Shown here: in pieces, positions 32,341 through 40,540 of the stretch | Layout of the letters: each line of letters opens with the position of its first letter | How positions within the stretch are numbered: position 1 is the first letter of the stretch | The notes under the pieces: generated by a model | Databases searched by the model: none | Seen by the model: the letters and a program-made list of their open reading frames with translations, nothing else | What the model was told of the DNA's origin: nothing | Translations under genes and position numbers: made by a program | Assembly: GCA_028287745.1 (NCBI GenBank) | Contig: JAQBPB010000076.1 | Span: 1 to 57,166, forward strand | Source: Chloroflexota bacterium | GTDB lineage: Bacteria > Chloroflexota > Chloroflexia > Chloroheliales > Chloroheliaceae | Reading direction: 5' to 3' | Length of the DNA: 57,166 nucleotides

Positions 32341-33738
32341 ATGACTGCTACAGAGGTAGATGGTAAAACAAAGTTCGCTGAGTTAGCCCCGGTGGTAACC
32401 GAGGCCATGGAACGCCTGCGAGTACCGGGCGCTGCCGTTGGAGTCTTTTACGAAGGCAAGGAATACACTGCCGGGTTTGGTGTTAACAACATCAACCATC
32501 CCCTGCCGGTAGACGAAGGCACCCTTTTTCAGATTGCCTCCATCAGCAAAACCTTTACCGCCACCACGACTATGCGCTTGGTCGAACAGGGCAAACTGGA
32601 CCTGGATACCCCGTTAAAGACCTATATTCCGGACCTGAAGTTAAAGGACCCGGTTGCTACTGAAAAAGCGACCCTTCGCCACGTATTCACCCACTACGGC
32701 GGCTGGACCGGCGACTATTTCGGTGATTTTGGCCGGGGTGAAGATGCCCTTGCCAGGAATGTTGCCGATATGGCCACCCTTGAACAGCTTACGCCGCTGG
32801 GAGAAACTTTTTCCTATAACAATGCCGGGTATGGCCTGGCGGCTCGCGCCATTGAGCTGGTAAATGGCAAATCCTTTGAAGACTCGGTTAAAGAGCTGGT
32901 CCTTGATCCATTGGGTATGAAACACACCTTTTACTTTCCGGAAGACGCCATTGTGCACCGGGTATCGGTCGGCCATCAGGTTTACTATGACCAGACCAAA
33001 CCAACCGAGGTTATGGAACCCTGGGCCTGGTCGCGTACTTCGGCGGCCCTCGGCGGCTTAATTTCGAACGTCAAAGATATCTTGCGCTATGCCCAATTCC
33101 AGATGGGTGATGGCTCCTGGACCGGCCCGGACGGCCAGACCATCCGCCTGTTGAAGCCGGAAACGATGAAATTCATGCAGTCCAAACATGCCGACGGTGG
33201 CGCACCTGGCGATGAGATGGGTATTACCTGGATGATGCGCCAGGCCGGAGATGTGCGGATTATCGGTCACGGGGGAGCCAGCTACGGTCAAATGTCCCTG
33301 CTGCAAATAGCGCCCGAGCAGAAGTTTGCGATTATCGTGGTTACAAACGCCAGCATCGGGACTAACCTGTGCGGTGAAGTGGTTAAATGGGCCCTGGAAA
33401 ACTACCTGAATGTTCCGGAAACCAAGCCCGAGTACCTGGATATTGCTGGTAAAGACCTCAGCGAGTACACCGGGGATTACAAGGCCGTTTTGTCCAGTGT
33501 AACCATCAGCTTAAGAGACGGACAGCTTTTCCTGCAGTCCCATTCGCAGGGCGGCTTTCCCAAACCAGACTCCCCGGCTGCTCCCACTCCGCCGGAAACA
33601 CGGATGGCCTTTACCGCGCCGGACAATGTGACTTTGCTCGATTTCCCCTTCAAAGGCACCCGGTGCGTGTTCCTGCGCAATCCTGACGGTTCGATTGCCT
33701 GGTTCCGGTTTGGTCTCCGCATTCACAAAAAGCAATAA
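32341..33738 (+). CDS. Beta-lactamase-fold serine hydrolase (class C / MlrB-like)
   Basis: Serine hydrolase of 465 residues in the class C beta-lactamase / D-aminopeptidase / EstB superfamily. The nucleophile motif SxxK is SISK (Ser67, Lys70), YxN is Tyr159-Asn160-Asn161 in FSYNNAGYG, and HxG is in IGHGGASYGQM. A C-terminal lipocalin-like segment starts with LSEYTGDY and ends FRFGLRIHKK. No signal peptide, so it acts in the cytoplasm. ATG 32341 follows GGAGAGGAT. It lies 25 bases after the MlrC-like gene. In microcystin degraders a beta-lactamase-fold peptidase (MlrB) acts before MlrC, so the pair may degrade an unusual peptide here too. Confidence 0.88.
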   Translation: MTATEVDGKTKFAELAPVVTEAMERLRVPGAAVGVFYEGKEYTAGFGVNNINHPLPVDEGTLFQIASISKTFTATTTMRLVEQGKLDLDTPLKTYIPDLKLKDPVATEKATLRHVFTHYGGWTGDYFGDFGRGEDALARNVADMATLEQLTPLGETFSYNNAGYGLAARAIELVNGKSFEDSVKELVLDPLGMKHTFYFPEDAIVHRVSVGHQVYYDQTKPTEVMEPWAWSRTSAALGGLISNVKDILRYAQFQMGDGSWTGPDGQTIRLLKPETMKFMQSKHADGGAPGDEMGITWMMRQAGDVRIIGHGGASYGQMSLLQIAPEQKFAIIVVTNASIGTNLCGEVVKWALENYLNVPETKPEYLDIAGKDLSEYTGDYKAVLSSVTISLRDGQLFLQSHSQGGFPKPDSPAAPTPPETRMAFTAPDNVTLLDFPFKGTRCVFLRNPDGSIAWFRFGLRIHKKQ

Positions 33739-33800
33739 TACTGCTTATTACAATTAGAATGCGCCTTATTCATTAAGGATAAGTCGTTTTCTATACCAGG

Positions 33801-33842
33801 AAGAAGGTTGTCAGTCTATTATTACTGACAACCTTCTTTTGT
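33801..33842 (+). terminator. Strong rho-independent terminator
   Basis: AAGAAGGTTGTCAGT (33801-33815) and ACTGACAACCTTCTT (33824-33838) form a 15-bp perfect stem with 8-base loop, followed by TTGTTTTG. It ends the MlrC-like/serine hydrolase transcript. Confidence 0.9.
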
Positions 33843-33988
33843 TTTGGTTCTATTATAATTTAACTTATATGTTATATAAATACCATAACTTTCCTAAAAT
33901 GTTCATTTTTAATTTGCCTAAATAAACCACTAATAACTTTAACCAGAATTACAAAAGTCCGTAAAAGTACAATTTTTGTACATCTAAT

Positions 33989-34009
33989 AATAACCACATA
34001 ATGGTTATT
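33989..34009. repeat. 21-bp palindrome in the AT-rich region before the Pot-type operon
   Basis: AATAACCA (33989-33996) and TGGTTATT (34002-34009) are perfect arms around CATAA. The site has no T-run and looks like a protein-binding site or cruciform rather than a terminator. Confidence 0.5.
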
Positions 34010-34069
34010 CATGTTTGTTTTGTTCGGTAATTTCACTACAAAACAAAGGAAAACCTTTTACTGTCAGAT

Positions 34070-34240
34070 ACTATGACTTGCACTACCGGGCCGAAACAGG
34101 CGTAAGAGCTAAAGCAGGCAGTGAAGCCAGTCTTATACTGTCAGGGCCGGGGCAGCATTAAGTGCGCCTGCACCTGCTCCGGAAATCAATTAGTAATCCG
34201 AATTTTAATAAACGGACCGACTTTAACAGGTGGTCCTTTT
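34070..34240 (+). other. GC-richer island ending in a small hairpin; candidate non-coding RNA
   Basis: Within the 770-base gap 33739-34508, which is otherwise very AT-rich, bases about 34078-34195 are GC-rich and have no open frame of note. The island is followed by GGACC (34214-34218) pairing with GGTCC (34232-34236) and TTTT. It precedes the transporter promoter. A small RNA or a gene relic are both possible. Confidence 0.3.
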
Positions 34241-34282
34241 GATTAAATAAATACTTGTTTATTCCAATTATTAAAATACCTA

Positions 34283-34311
34283 TTGACAAACTTTTACTAA
34301 TTTTGTACTAT
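34283..34311 (+). promoter_or_regulatory. Promoter of the Pot-type transport operon
   Basis: TTGACA (34283-34288), 17-base spacer, TACTAT (34306-34311). The start would be near 34318, about 190 bases before the first permease. Confidence 0.65.
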
Positions 34312-34330
34312 GTATTAAGACACCTAAAAC

Positions 34331-34348
34331 CGTGTTAACGCTTTCCTG
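34331..34348. promoter_or_regulatory. LacI-type operator of the Pot-type transport operon
   Basis: CGTGTTAACGCTTTCCTG matches the reverse complement of the operator at 6885-6902 at 13 of 18 positions, including GTGT and AACGCTTTC around the CG centre. It lies about 13-30 bases downstream of the predicted start, a roadblock position like the 6885 site. No LacI gene is adjacent. Confidence 0.6.
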
Positions 34349-34508
34349 AAATATCACAATTTCCTTTTTCAAATATAACCAATAGTATTTAGTGACGGGT
34401 ATAACTTTTTGTAAGAGCAATACCCTGGTTTTCCCCTGGCAAAAATAGGAAATCCATTTAACGGATTAGCCTTTATTTCCTGACCTGTTTTAAGCAACGA
34501 GGACCATA

Positions 34509-35480
34509 ATGCCCAACAAAGTTCTCAATCCGGGGCTTCCTCCGGACTTTAAACCTGAACCAAATCCCGGTATGCCTGCACCTCTCAAAAAGGGCAAACA
34601 GGCTAAAGGGCACTCGGAAGAAGACGTCTTACAGCCTCAACAACGGCTGACCTTCGCCGGGCTGCTGCTGCCTGGAATGATCCTGTTTGTAGTCTTCTTT
34701 ATTGGTTCATTTATCTTTGTAGTCGGCTATAGTTTCCAACGTTTCTCACCTACCGAAGGTACTATTGATGGTTTCACCCTCGATAACTACCAAAAAGCTT
34801 TGAGCGACGAGAGCATCCACAATATCTTTGGCCGGACGATCAGGATATCGCTGGTAGTGACCGGCCTGGGGGTGTTATTGGCCTATCCCGTGGCCCTGGC
34901 ATTGTCCCGGATTGAAGGTTTCCGGCGAACCCTTTTGTTTGTACTGGTAATTTCCCCGCTCTTTATTTCCGGGGTTATCCGGGCGTTTGCCTGGAGCCAG
35001 GCAATGGTCCGCCCGGGTATCATCAATGAAGTGCTAATCTGGCTGGGGGTTATTCAAACTACCGGCCGTCTGAACCTGCTCTATACTGAAGCGGCGGTAA
35101 TAATTGGCCTGCTCGAAGTTATTCTGCCTTTTATTATTCTCCCTCTTTCCAGCTCAATCCGTAAGCAAGACCCGGCCCTGGCAAGCGCCGCCCAGAGCCT
35201 GGGCGCCAATCCTTTAGTAACTTTCTGGCGGGTAACTTTCCCACTTTCCCTGCCCGGCCTGGTGGCAGGTACCAGCCTTTCTTTCATTATATGTATGGGC
35301 TCATACGTTACGCCCGACCTTCTGGGTGGGCCGCGCCTGCCTGTTATGGCAACCGAAGTCTACCGGCAGGTGAATTATATGTCGGACTGGTCGCTTGGTG
35401 GGGCACTGGCTTTTATCCTTCTGGCTTTCACTATGACTGTAGTTAGCCTTTATAACCGGTTATTAAATGGCAAAGGCTAA
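34509..35480 (+). CDS. ABC transporter permease, PotB/spermidine-putrescine type
   Basis: Inner-membrane permease of 323 residues. A polar N-terminal stretch of about 45 residues is followed by six hydrophobic segments starting with LLLPGMILFVVFFIGSFIFV. The ATPase-contact loop is ALASAAQSLGANPLVTFWRV. It is first in an operon with a PotC-like permease, a binding protein and an ATPase. The family includes transporters of polyamines, iron, thiamine and opines, so the substrate is open; the downstream D-aminoacylase hints at an acylated amino acid. Confidence 0.92.
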   Translation: MPNKVLNPGLPPDFKPEPNPGMPAPLKKGKQAKGHSEEDVLQPQQRLTFAGLLLPGMILFVVFFIGSFIFVVGYSFQRFSPTEGTIDGFTLDNYQKALSDESIHNIFGRTIRISLVVTGLGVLLAYPVALALSRIEGFRRTLLFVLVISPLFISGVIRAFAWSQAMVRPGIINEVLIWLGVIQTTGRLNLLYTEAAVIIGLLEVILPFIILPLSSSIRKQDPALASAAQSLGANPLVTFWRVTFPLSLPGLVAGTSLSFIICMGSYVTPDLLGGPRLPVMATEVYRQVNYMSDWSLGGALAFILLAFTMTVVSLYNRLLNGKG

Positions 35481-35497
35481 AGGGTGGACACAAAGTT

Positions 35498-36403
35498 ATG
35501 AGTACTGTTGAAATTGACCGGAATAAGGTTGGTGGGCAGGGCAACAATCCGGACCTGCCGGTAAATGGGCGCACCCGTCCGGCCATTACTGCTGCCGGTT
35601 TGCTCCAACTAGCCGCCAGGATAGGCGGACAGGTAGTGGTTGGGCTGATTGTGTTCCTGATTGCTTTTCCTTCGCTGTTTGTAATTTACCTGTCGTTTAG
35701 TGAGAAGTCGTTTTTCACCTTTCCGATTACCGCCTTTTCGTTAAAGTGGTATCAAAACGCTCTTTCAGGCCAGTTTCTCGAGTCGATTTTCGCCAGCAGT
35801 ATCCTGGCTTTAACCAGTGCCATAATGGCCTGTGTGATCGGGACCATGTGCGCGTATGCCTTGAACCGCTACCGGTTCTGGGGAAGTGGTTTGCTTACAA
35901 ACTTTTTCCTGGCTCCGCTGGCCCTACCTCAGATTGTACTGGCTATCGGGTACCTGATTTTAATTACCCGCTTGCGCTCTTTTACCGGGGTTAACCTGAC
36001 CGGGACCCTGCCGGGCCTGTTAATCGCGCACGTCCTGGTAACTACCCCCTGGGTCATCCGGACGGTCAGTGCCGTTTTGCTTCAGACGGACAGGGCTATT
36101 GAAGATGCCGCCCAGAGCCTGGGGGCATCGCCCCGGCGTACCTTCTTTGCCGTAACCCTACCCGCTATTTCACCTGGCATCGTTGGCGGGTTTGTATTTG
36201 CCTTCATTATCTCATTTGGAAATTTTGAACTCTCTCTTATGGTTAGCCAACCGTCATTTGAACCGTTACCCATTCGGATTTATCACTATTTGACCGAGAA
36301 GAGTGACCCGGGTGTGGCTGCTGTCTCGGCACTTGTAGTTGTCTTTGTAGCCATGGCGACATGGATTATTGACCGCTTGATCGGCTTACAGAAAATTCTA
36401 TAG
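35498..36403 (+). CDS. ABC transporter permease, PotC/spermidine-putrescine type
   Basis: Permease of 301 residues with six membrane segments, starting with VVVGLIVFLIAFPSLFVIYL. The ATPase-contact loop is AIEDAAQSLGASPRRTFFAV. The ATG is 17 bases after the stop of the PotB-like gene, with only a weak GGGTGG site, so coupled translation is likely. Confidence 0.92.
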   Translation: MSTVEIDRNKVGGQGNNPDLPVNGRTRPAITAAGLLQLAARIGGQVVVGLIVFLIAFPSLFVIYLSFSEKSFFTFPITAFSLKWYQNALSGQFLESIFASSILALTSAIMACVIGTMCAYALNRYRFWGSGLLTNFFLAPLALPQIVLAIGYLILITRLRSFTGVNLTGTLPGLLIAHVLVTTPWVIRTVSAVLLQTDRAIEDAAQSLGASPRRTFFAVTLPAISPGIVGGFVFAFIISFGNFELSLMVSQPSFEPLPIRIYHYLTEKSDPGVAAVSALVVVFVAMATWIIDRLIGLQKIL

Positions 36404-36446
36404 GCCAATCAAGGTATAAAGTTAATTTATTGAGTAGAGGAAGTAT

Positions 36447-37643
36447 ATGAATAATTTAAGCCCGCAAGAACAGGCAACCGTAGAACTGGTCCAGCAGTAC
36501 CAGAGGCGGCGGTTTAGCCGCCGCGATTTCCTGGGTAAAGCCCTGGCGCTTGGTATGACTCTCCCGGCAGCGGCCTCGCTACTGGCGGCCTGCGGTGATA
36601 ATACTGCTACTTCTGCCCCTGCGAATAGCGGTGCTGCTACCAGCGCGACTACCGCAGCCGCTGCCCCCAGCGGGCCACCTACCAAAATGATCGTTATGGG
36701 TAACGGCGCAGTCCTGGGGGATACACTGAAATCCGAACTAATCGCGCCTTTTGAGAAAAAATACAATACCAAGATTGAGTATGTGGTTTCGCAGACCACC
36801 GAACAACTCACGCGCTTGCGGGCTGAAAAGGATAGCCCAACTGTAGACTTTATCTTCACCGGCGAGGCGGTAGCCGTAACCATGCGCGGCGAAGGTCTCC
36901 TGGAAAAGATGGATGCCGCTAAAGTACCCAACATGAGTAAGGTAGTGGACGCCTTCAAGAACGACGCCGGTTATGCCCCGATCAGCGGAGCTTATGCAAA
37001 TATGCCGCTCTGGAATAAAGCCAAAGTGAGCCAGCCTTTAACCGGTTGGGCCGATTTATGGCGGCCTGAATTGAAAGAAGGGGTGAGCTTCCCGGATATT
37101 ACCAATACTACCGGCCTGCTATTCCTGATCCTGGCGGCTCAGATTAACGGCGGCGGAATTGACAATATGGACCCCGGTTTCGCGGCGATGGTTAAATTAA
37201 AGCCAAACTTTCACCCTAGCACCGGCTGGGCAGGCATTGGCAGCGACCAGGTTAACCTGACCAAGCAAGGGGATATCAGCGCCCTGGTAACTTTTATCGG
37301 GTTGGCCCGGCCCGCAAAAGAGGAGCAGGGCTCGCCAGTCGAGTTTTCGGCCAGCCTCAAAGAGGGTTACCCACCTTCCCCGCTGACCCTTGGTATCGTC
37401 AAAGGGACCAAAAACCTGGACCTGGTGCATAACCTGATCAACGAGGTGCTGACCGACAATGTCCAGCTTGCGCTGGCTTCAAAGGCCAGTGTCAGCCCCT
37501 GCACCACGGTCAAGTTACCGGCGGACCTGGAGAAAATCGTTCCGGCCGCCAGTACCATGCAAAAATTGGATTGGCAAAAGATTGCTGCCGCCCGGCCGGG
37601 ATGGACCGAACGCTGGGGTAAAGAAGTTATAGCCAAAAAGTAA
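36447..37643 (+). CDS. Extracellular solute-binding lipoprotein (family 1, PotD/AfuA-like), Tat-type signal
   Basis: Binding protein of 398 residues. The signal has a twin-arginine motif SRRDFLGKA (Arg25-Arg26), a hydrophobic core and the lipobox LLAAC with Cys49, so it is probably exported folded by the Tat pathway and lipid-anchored. A short Ala/Thr/Ser linker (about 52-72) follows. The mature domain begins TKMIVMGNGAVLGDTLKSEL and continues DFIFTGEAVAVTMRGEGLLE, fitting ferric-ion/opine/polyamine-type periplasmic-binding proteins. The ATG follows GAGGAAG. It lies between permeases and ATPase in the operon. Confidence 0.92.
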   Translation: MNNLSPQEQATVELVQQYQRRRFSRRDFLGKALALGMTLPAAASLLAACGDNTATSAPANSGAATSATTAAAAPSGPPTKMIVMGNGAVLGDTLKSELIAPFEKKYNTKIEYVVSQTTEQLTRLRAEKDSPTVDFIFTGEAVAVTMRGEGLLEKMDAAKVPNMSKVVDAFKNDAGYAPISGAYANMPLWNKAKVSQPLTGWADLWRPELKEGVSFPDITNTTGLLFLILAAQINGGGIDNMDPGFAAMVKLKPNFHPSTGWAGIGSDQVNLTKQGDISALVTFIGLARPAKEEQGSPVEFSASLKEGYPPSPLTLGIVKGTKNLDLVHNLINEVLTDNVQLALASKASVSPCTTVKLPADLEKIVPAASTMQKLDWQKIAAARPGWTERWGKEVIAKK

Positions 37644-37657
37644 AGGTTGTAGGGTAC

Positions 37658-38860
37658 ATGGCAGAACTGCAAATTGAGAACCTGAGCAAATATTACGGTG
37701 GGTCGCTGGCGGTGGATAACCTGAACCTTACTGTCTTGTCAGGTGAGCTTATTACCTTTCTTGGCCCATCCGGTTGTGGTAAAACCACCAGCTTGCGGTT
37801 GGTCGGCGGGTTCTTGCGGCCCAACCAGGGCATCATCCGTATCGCCGGGAAGATCGCCAACGACATACCGCCTTACAAACGGGATATCGGCATGGTCTTT
37901 CAAAACTATGCGCTCTTCCCGCACCTGACGGTAGAACAGAACGTCGAGTTTGGCCTTAAAATGCGCAAGCTGCCAGTAGCAGAACGCAAGCAGCGTGTCG
38001 CCGACATTCTAAAGCTGGTGGGCCTTGACCAACTGGCCGGTCGCCGTCCGGCCCAACTCTCCGGCGGCCAGCAGCAGCGGGTGGCCCTGGCCCGGGCGCT
38101 GGTCATCAATCCGCAAGTTCTGTTACTTGACGAACCTTTATCCAACCTGGACGCCCGGTTGCGGGTCCAACTCCGGGAAGACATCAAGCGGTTGCAGCGT
38201 GAGTTCCGGGTAACCACTATCCTGGTAACTCACGACCAGGATGAAGCCCTTTCGATGAGCGACCGGATTGTGGTCATGAATAATGGCCGGGTCGAGCAGA
38301 TTGCCACACCCAGGGAGTTGTATGACCACCCGGCAACCGAGTTCGTCGCCCGTTTCATGGGAGCGCCCAATATCTGGCCGGGTACCCGGTTGCCCGGTCA
38401 GAACAAAATCCGGCTTGACGCGCTTGACCGGACCGTTACCTTGCCGGAACGAGAAGAAACGCCCGCCGGTACCGAAGGGGAGGACAGTGAGAAAGCGGTG
38501 CTGGTGCTGGTACGTTCCGAACGCCTGCAAATATCCCGCCCCGGCCCCGTGACAGTTCCAATCAGTACCACAGACAGCAGCGCCATGCCCGAAAACCCGG
38601 CCGGTCAGGGAAGCGCAACGGCGGTAGCAGCCCCAAAAACCGATGCTTCCCCTACCATCGGTTTAATACAAATCGAGGGTACTATCGAATCCTTCAGTTT
38701 CGTTGGTTCATCGACTCGCTACCGGGTAAAGCCGGTTGAAGGTCCGCCAATCGTGGCGGACTGCCCGAATGATAATGACCAGAATTTTGAAGTTGGCGAG
38801 ATGGTCCGGGTTTCCTGGGCTATCGGTGATATGCGCCTTATTGAGAATAAAGGAGCTTAA
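37658..38860 (+). CDS. ABC transporter ATP-binding protein, PotA/FbpC type
   Basis: ATPase of 400 residues. Walker A is GPSGCGKT (36-43), Q-loop FQNYALFPHLTV, signature LSGGQQQRVALARAL, Walker B VLLLDEPLSNLD, switch His in LVTHDQDEAL. The C-terminal TOBE domain (from about residue 245) includes an acidic, Ala/Pro-rich insertion (about 275-330) that is unusual in length. It energises the two permeases upstream. The stop codon is one base before the TTG start of the D-aminoacylase gene, so the enzyme is almost certainly translated from the same message. Confidence 0.93.
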   Translation: MAELQIENLSKYYGGSLAVDNLNLTVLSGELITFLGPSGCGKTTSLRLVGGFLRPNQGIIRIAGKIANDIPPYKRDIGMVFQNYALFPHLTVEQNVEFGLKMRKLPVAERKQRVADILKLVGLDQLAGRRPAQLSGGQQQRVALARALVINPQVLLLDEPLSNLDARLRVQLREDIKRLQREFRVTTILVTHDQDEALSMSDRIVVMNNGRVEQIATPRELYDHPATEFVARFMGAPNIWPGTRLPGQNKIRLDALDRTVTLPEREETPAGTEGEDSEKAVLVLVRSERLQISRPGPVTVPISTTDSSAMPENPAGQGSATAVAAPKTDASPTIGLIQIEGTIESFSFVGSSTRYRVKPVEGPPIVADCPNDNDQNFEVGEMVRVSWAIGDMRLIENKGA

Positions 38861-38861
38861 C

Positions 38862-40463
38862 TTGGCACTCGACTTACTGATAAAAAATGGCCGGGTTATA
38901 GATGGAGCCGGAAACCCCTGGGTCAGGGCGGATGTGGGAATTAAAGACGGTAAAATTGCCCGGGTATACCGGCCCGGTGCCGATACGCCGGAGGCTGTGC
39001 AAGAACTCGACGCTGACGGGAAGATTGTCTGTCCCGGTTTTATTGATGCTCACAGCCATTCCGATTTCACGATGCTTGGTGAGGGTGCGCAGTACAGTAC
39101 CGTGTTGCAGGGGGTAACGACCGAAGTAGTCGGTAACTGTGGTATTGGCTATGCGCCCATAACCGAGCATAACCGAGAATCGCTTGAACTGAAATCGGCC
39201 ACCTTTCAGCCGGATGTCCCGGTAAATTGGACTACCTTTGCGGAATACCTGGAAACCCTGGAGCGTAAAGGGCTTAATGCCAACGCCGTCTACCTTTTGG
39301 GCCACAGCACCCTGCGCACTGCCGTGATTGGTATGGAAAACCGGCCTTCCACCAAACCGGAACAGGAGGAAATGAAAGCATTTCTAAAAGAAGCCCTCCA
39401 GGCCGGTGCTAAAGGCATGTCTACCGGGATGGAATATTTATCCGGGCGCTATGCTAACCAGGACGAAATTATTGAGCTGGCAAAGGTCGTCCAACAAAAC
39501 GGTAAATTATACGCTACCCACATGCGTAACCGCGACCGCTGGTTCGAAGAATCTACCCGCGAACAAATTGAAATCGCCGAGCAATCGGGGGTTAGCCTGC
39601 AACTTTCCCACCTGAATGTTAAACCGGGCGCTTCCGAAGGGGCCTGGCACCGGGTAATCCAGCAACTTGAGGAGGCCCGCTCAAGAGGAATTGATGTTAG
39701 CACCGATACCATTCCTTTCGCGGTTGGTCCGGGTTTAATCACCGCTATTTTCCCACCCTGGGCCATGGAAAAGGGAATTCCGGGACTGCGCAAGCACCTG
39801 GACAACCCGAACTCTCGCGAAAAACTGAAAAAGGAATGCGACCGCTACTGGCTGATGATGGCTTACGGCCAATGGGACCGCATCACCCTGGCGCACGTGG
39901 AAAATAACCGGGACCTTATTGGTATGACATTTGAAGAGATTTCAAATAAGCTGGGTAAGGAGCCCTTCGATTGTATCTTCGATATTTTACTGGACGAGCC
40001 GGTAAATTCGGTCGAACATGCTTTGATGAACGGGCGGCTTTTCAGTGATGAACATGTCATTGAAATGGTTACTCATCCGCTGTTCATGCTGGCCTCAGAT
40101 GGTTGGGGCGCGCCCGACCAGGGCCCGGTATCGCGGGTTGCCAATCATCCCAACTGCTATGGGTGGACCGCTGTACTGATTGAAGATATGGTCGGTAGGC
40201 AAAAAGTCTTTTCACTGGAAGAAGCCATTCGTAAAATGACGACCTTTCCGGCTCAAAAATTCGGCTTGCAGGACCGGGGCCTGGTGCGGGAAGGTATGGT
40301 AGCCGACCTGGTGGTAATGGATGAGAAGAAAGTGCGGGCGAACTCAACCTATGCCGAACCGCATCACTATACTTCCGGTATAGACTATGTCTTTATCTCC
40401 GGGGAAGCGGTCGTAGCCGGTGGCAACCTGACCAGCGCGACACCTGGCCGGGTACTCAGGTAA
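38862..40463 (+). CDS. N-acyl-D-amino-acid deacylase-like amidohydrolase
   Basis: Amidohydrolase of 533 residues. The start ALDLLIKNGRVIDGAGNPW and VCPGFIDAHSHSDFTML are diagnostic of D-aminoacylase/N-acyl-D-glutamate deacylase enzymes. Metal ligands: His64 and His66 in DAHSHSD and Cys93 in VVGNCG, the bridging Cys of that family. Further blocks are HMRNRDRWFEES, SHLNVKPG and MLASDGWGAP. The TTG at 38862-38864 is chosen: AAAGGAG lies at a good distance and the family N terminus begins there, whereas upstream in-frame starts fall inside the ATPase gene. Function: hydrolysis of N-acyl-D-amino acids in the cytoplasm after import by the adjoining transporter. Confidence 0.88.
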   Translation: MALDLLIKNGRVIDGAGNPWVRADVGIKDGKIARVYRPGADTPEAVQELDADGKIVCPGFIDAHSHSDFTMLGEGAQYSTVLQGVTTEVVGNCGIGYAPITEHNRESLELKSATFQPDVPVNWTTFAEYLETLERKGLNANAVYLLGHSTLRTAVIGMENRPSTKPEQEEMKAFLKEALQAGAKGMSTGMEYLSGRYANQDEIIELAKVVQQNGKLYATHMRNRDRWFEESTREQIEIAEQSGVSLQLSHLNVKPGASEGAWHRVIQQLEEARSRGIDVSTDTIPFAVGPGLITAIFPPWAMEKGIPGLRKHLDNPNSREKLKKECDRYWLMMAYGQWDRITLAHVENNRDLIGMTFEEISNKLGKEPFDCIFDILLDEPVNSVEHALMNGRLFSDEHVIEMVTHPLFMLASDGWGAPDQGPVSRVANHPNCYGWTAVLIEDMVGRQKVFSLEEAIRKMTTFPAQKFGLQDRGLVREGMVADLVVMDEKKVRANSTYAEPHHYTSGIDYVFISGEAVVAGGNLTSATPGRVLR

Positions 40464-40478
40464 AATGAAGGTTGTTGA

Positions 40479-40501
40479 CTGGCCGGTAAGTTCCCGGCCA
40501 G
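40479..40501 (+). other. GC-rich intercistronic hairpin
   Basis: CTGGCCGG (40479-40486) pairs with CCGGCCAG (40494-40501). No T-run follows. It lies between the deacylase and the GntR gene and may protect or separate segments of the message. Confidence 0.4.
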
Positions 40502-40540
40502 CCTGCCCGGAAGTAGGGGCGGGACCAGGAGTTTGCAGAT

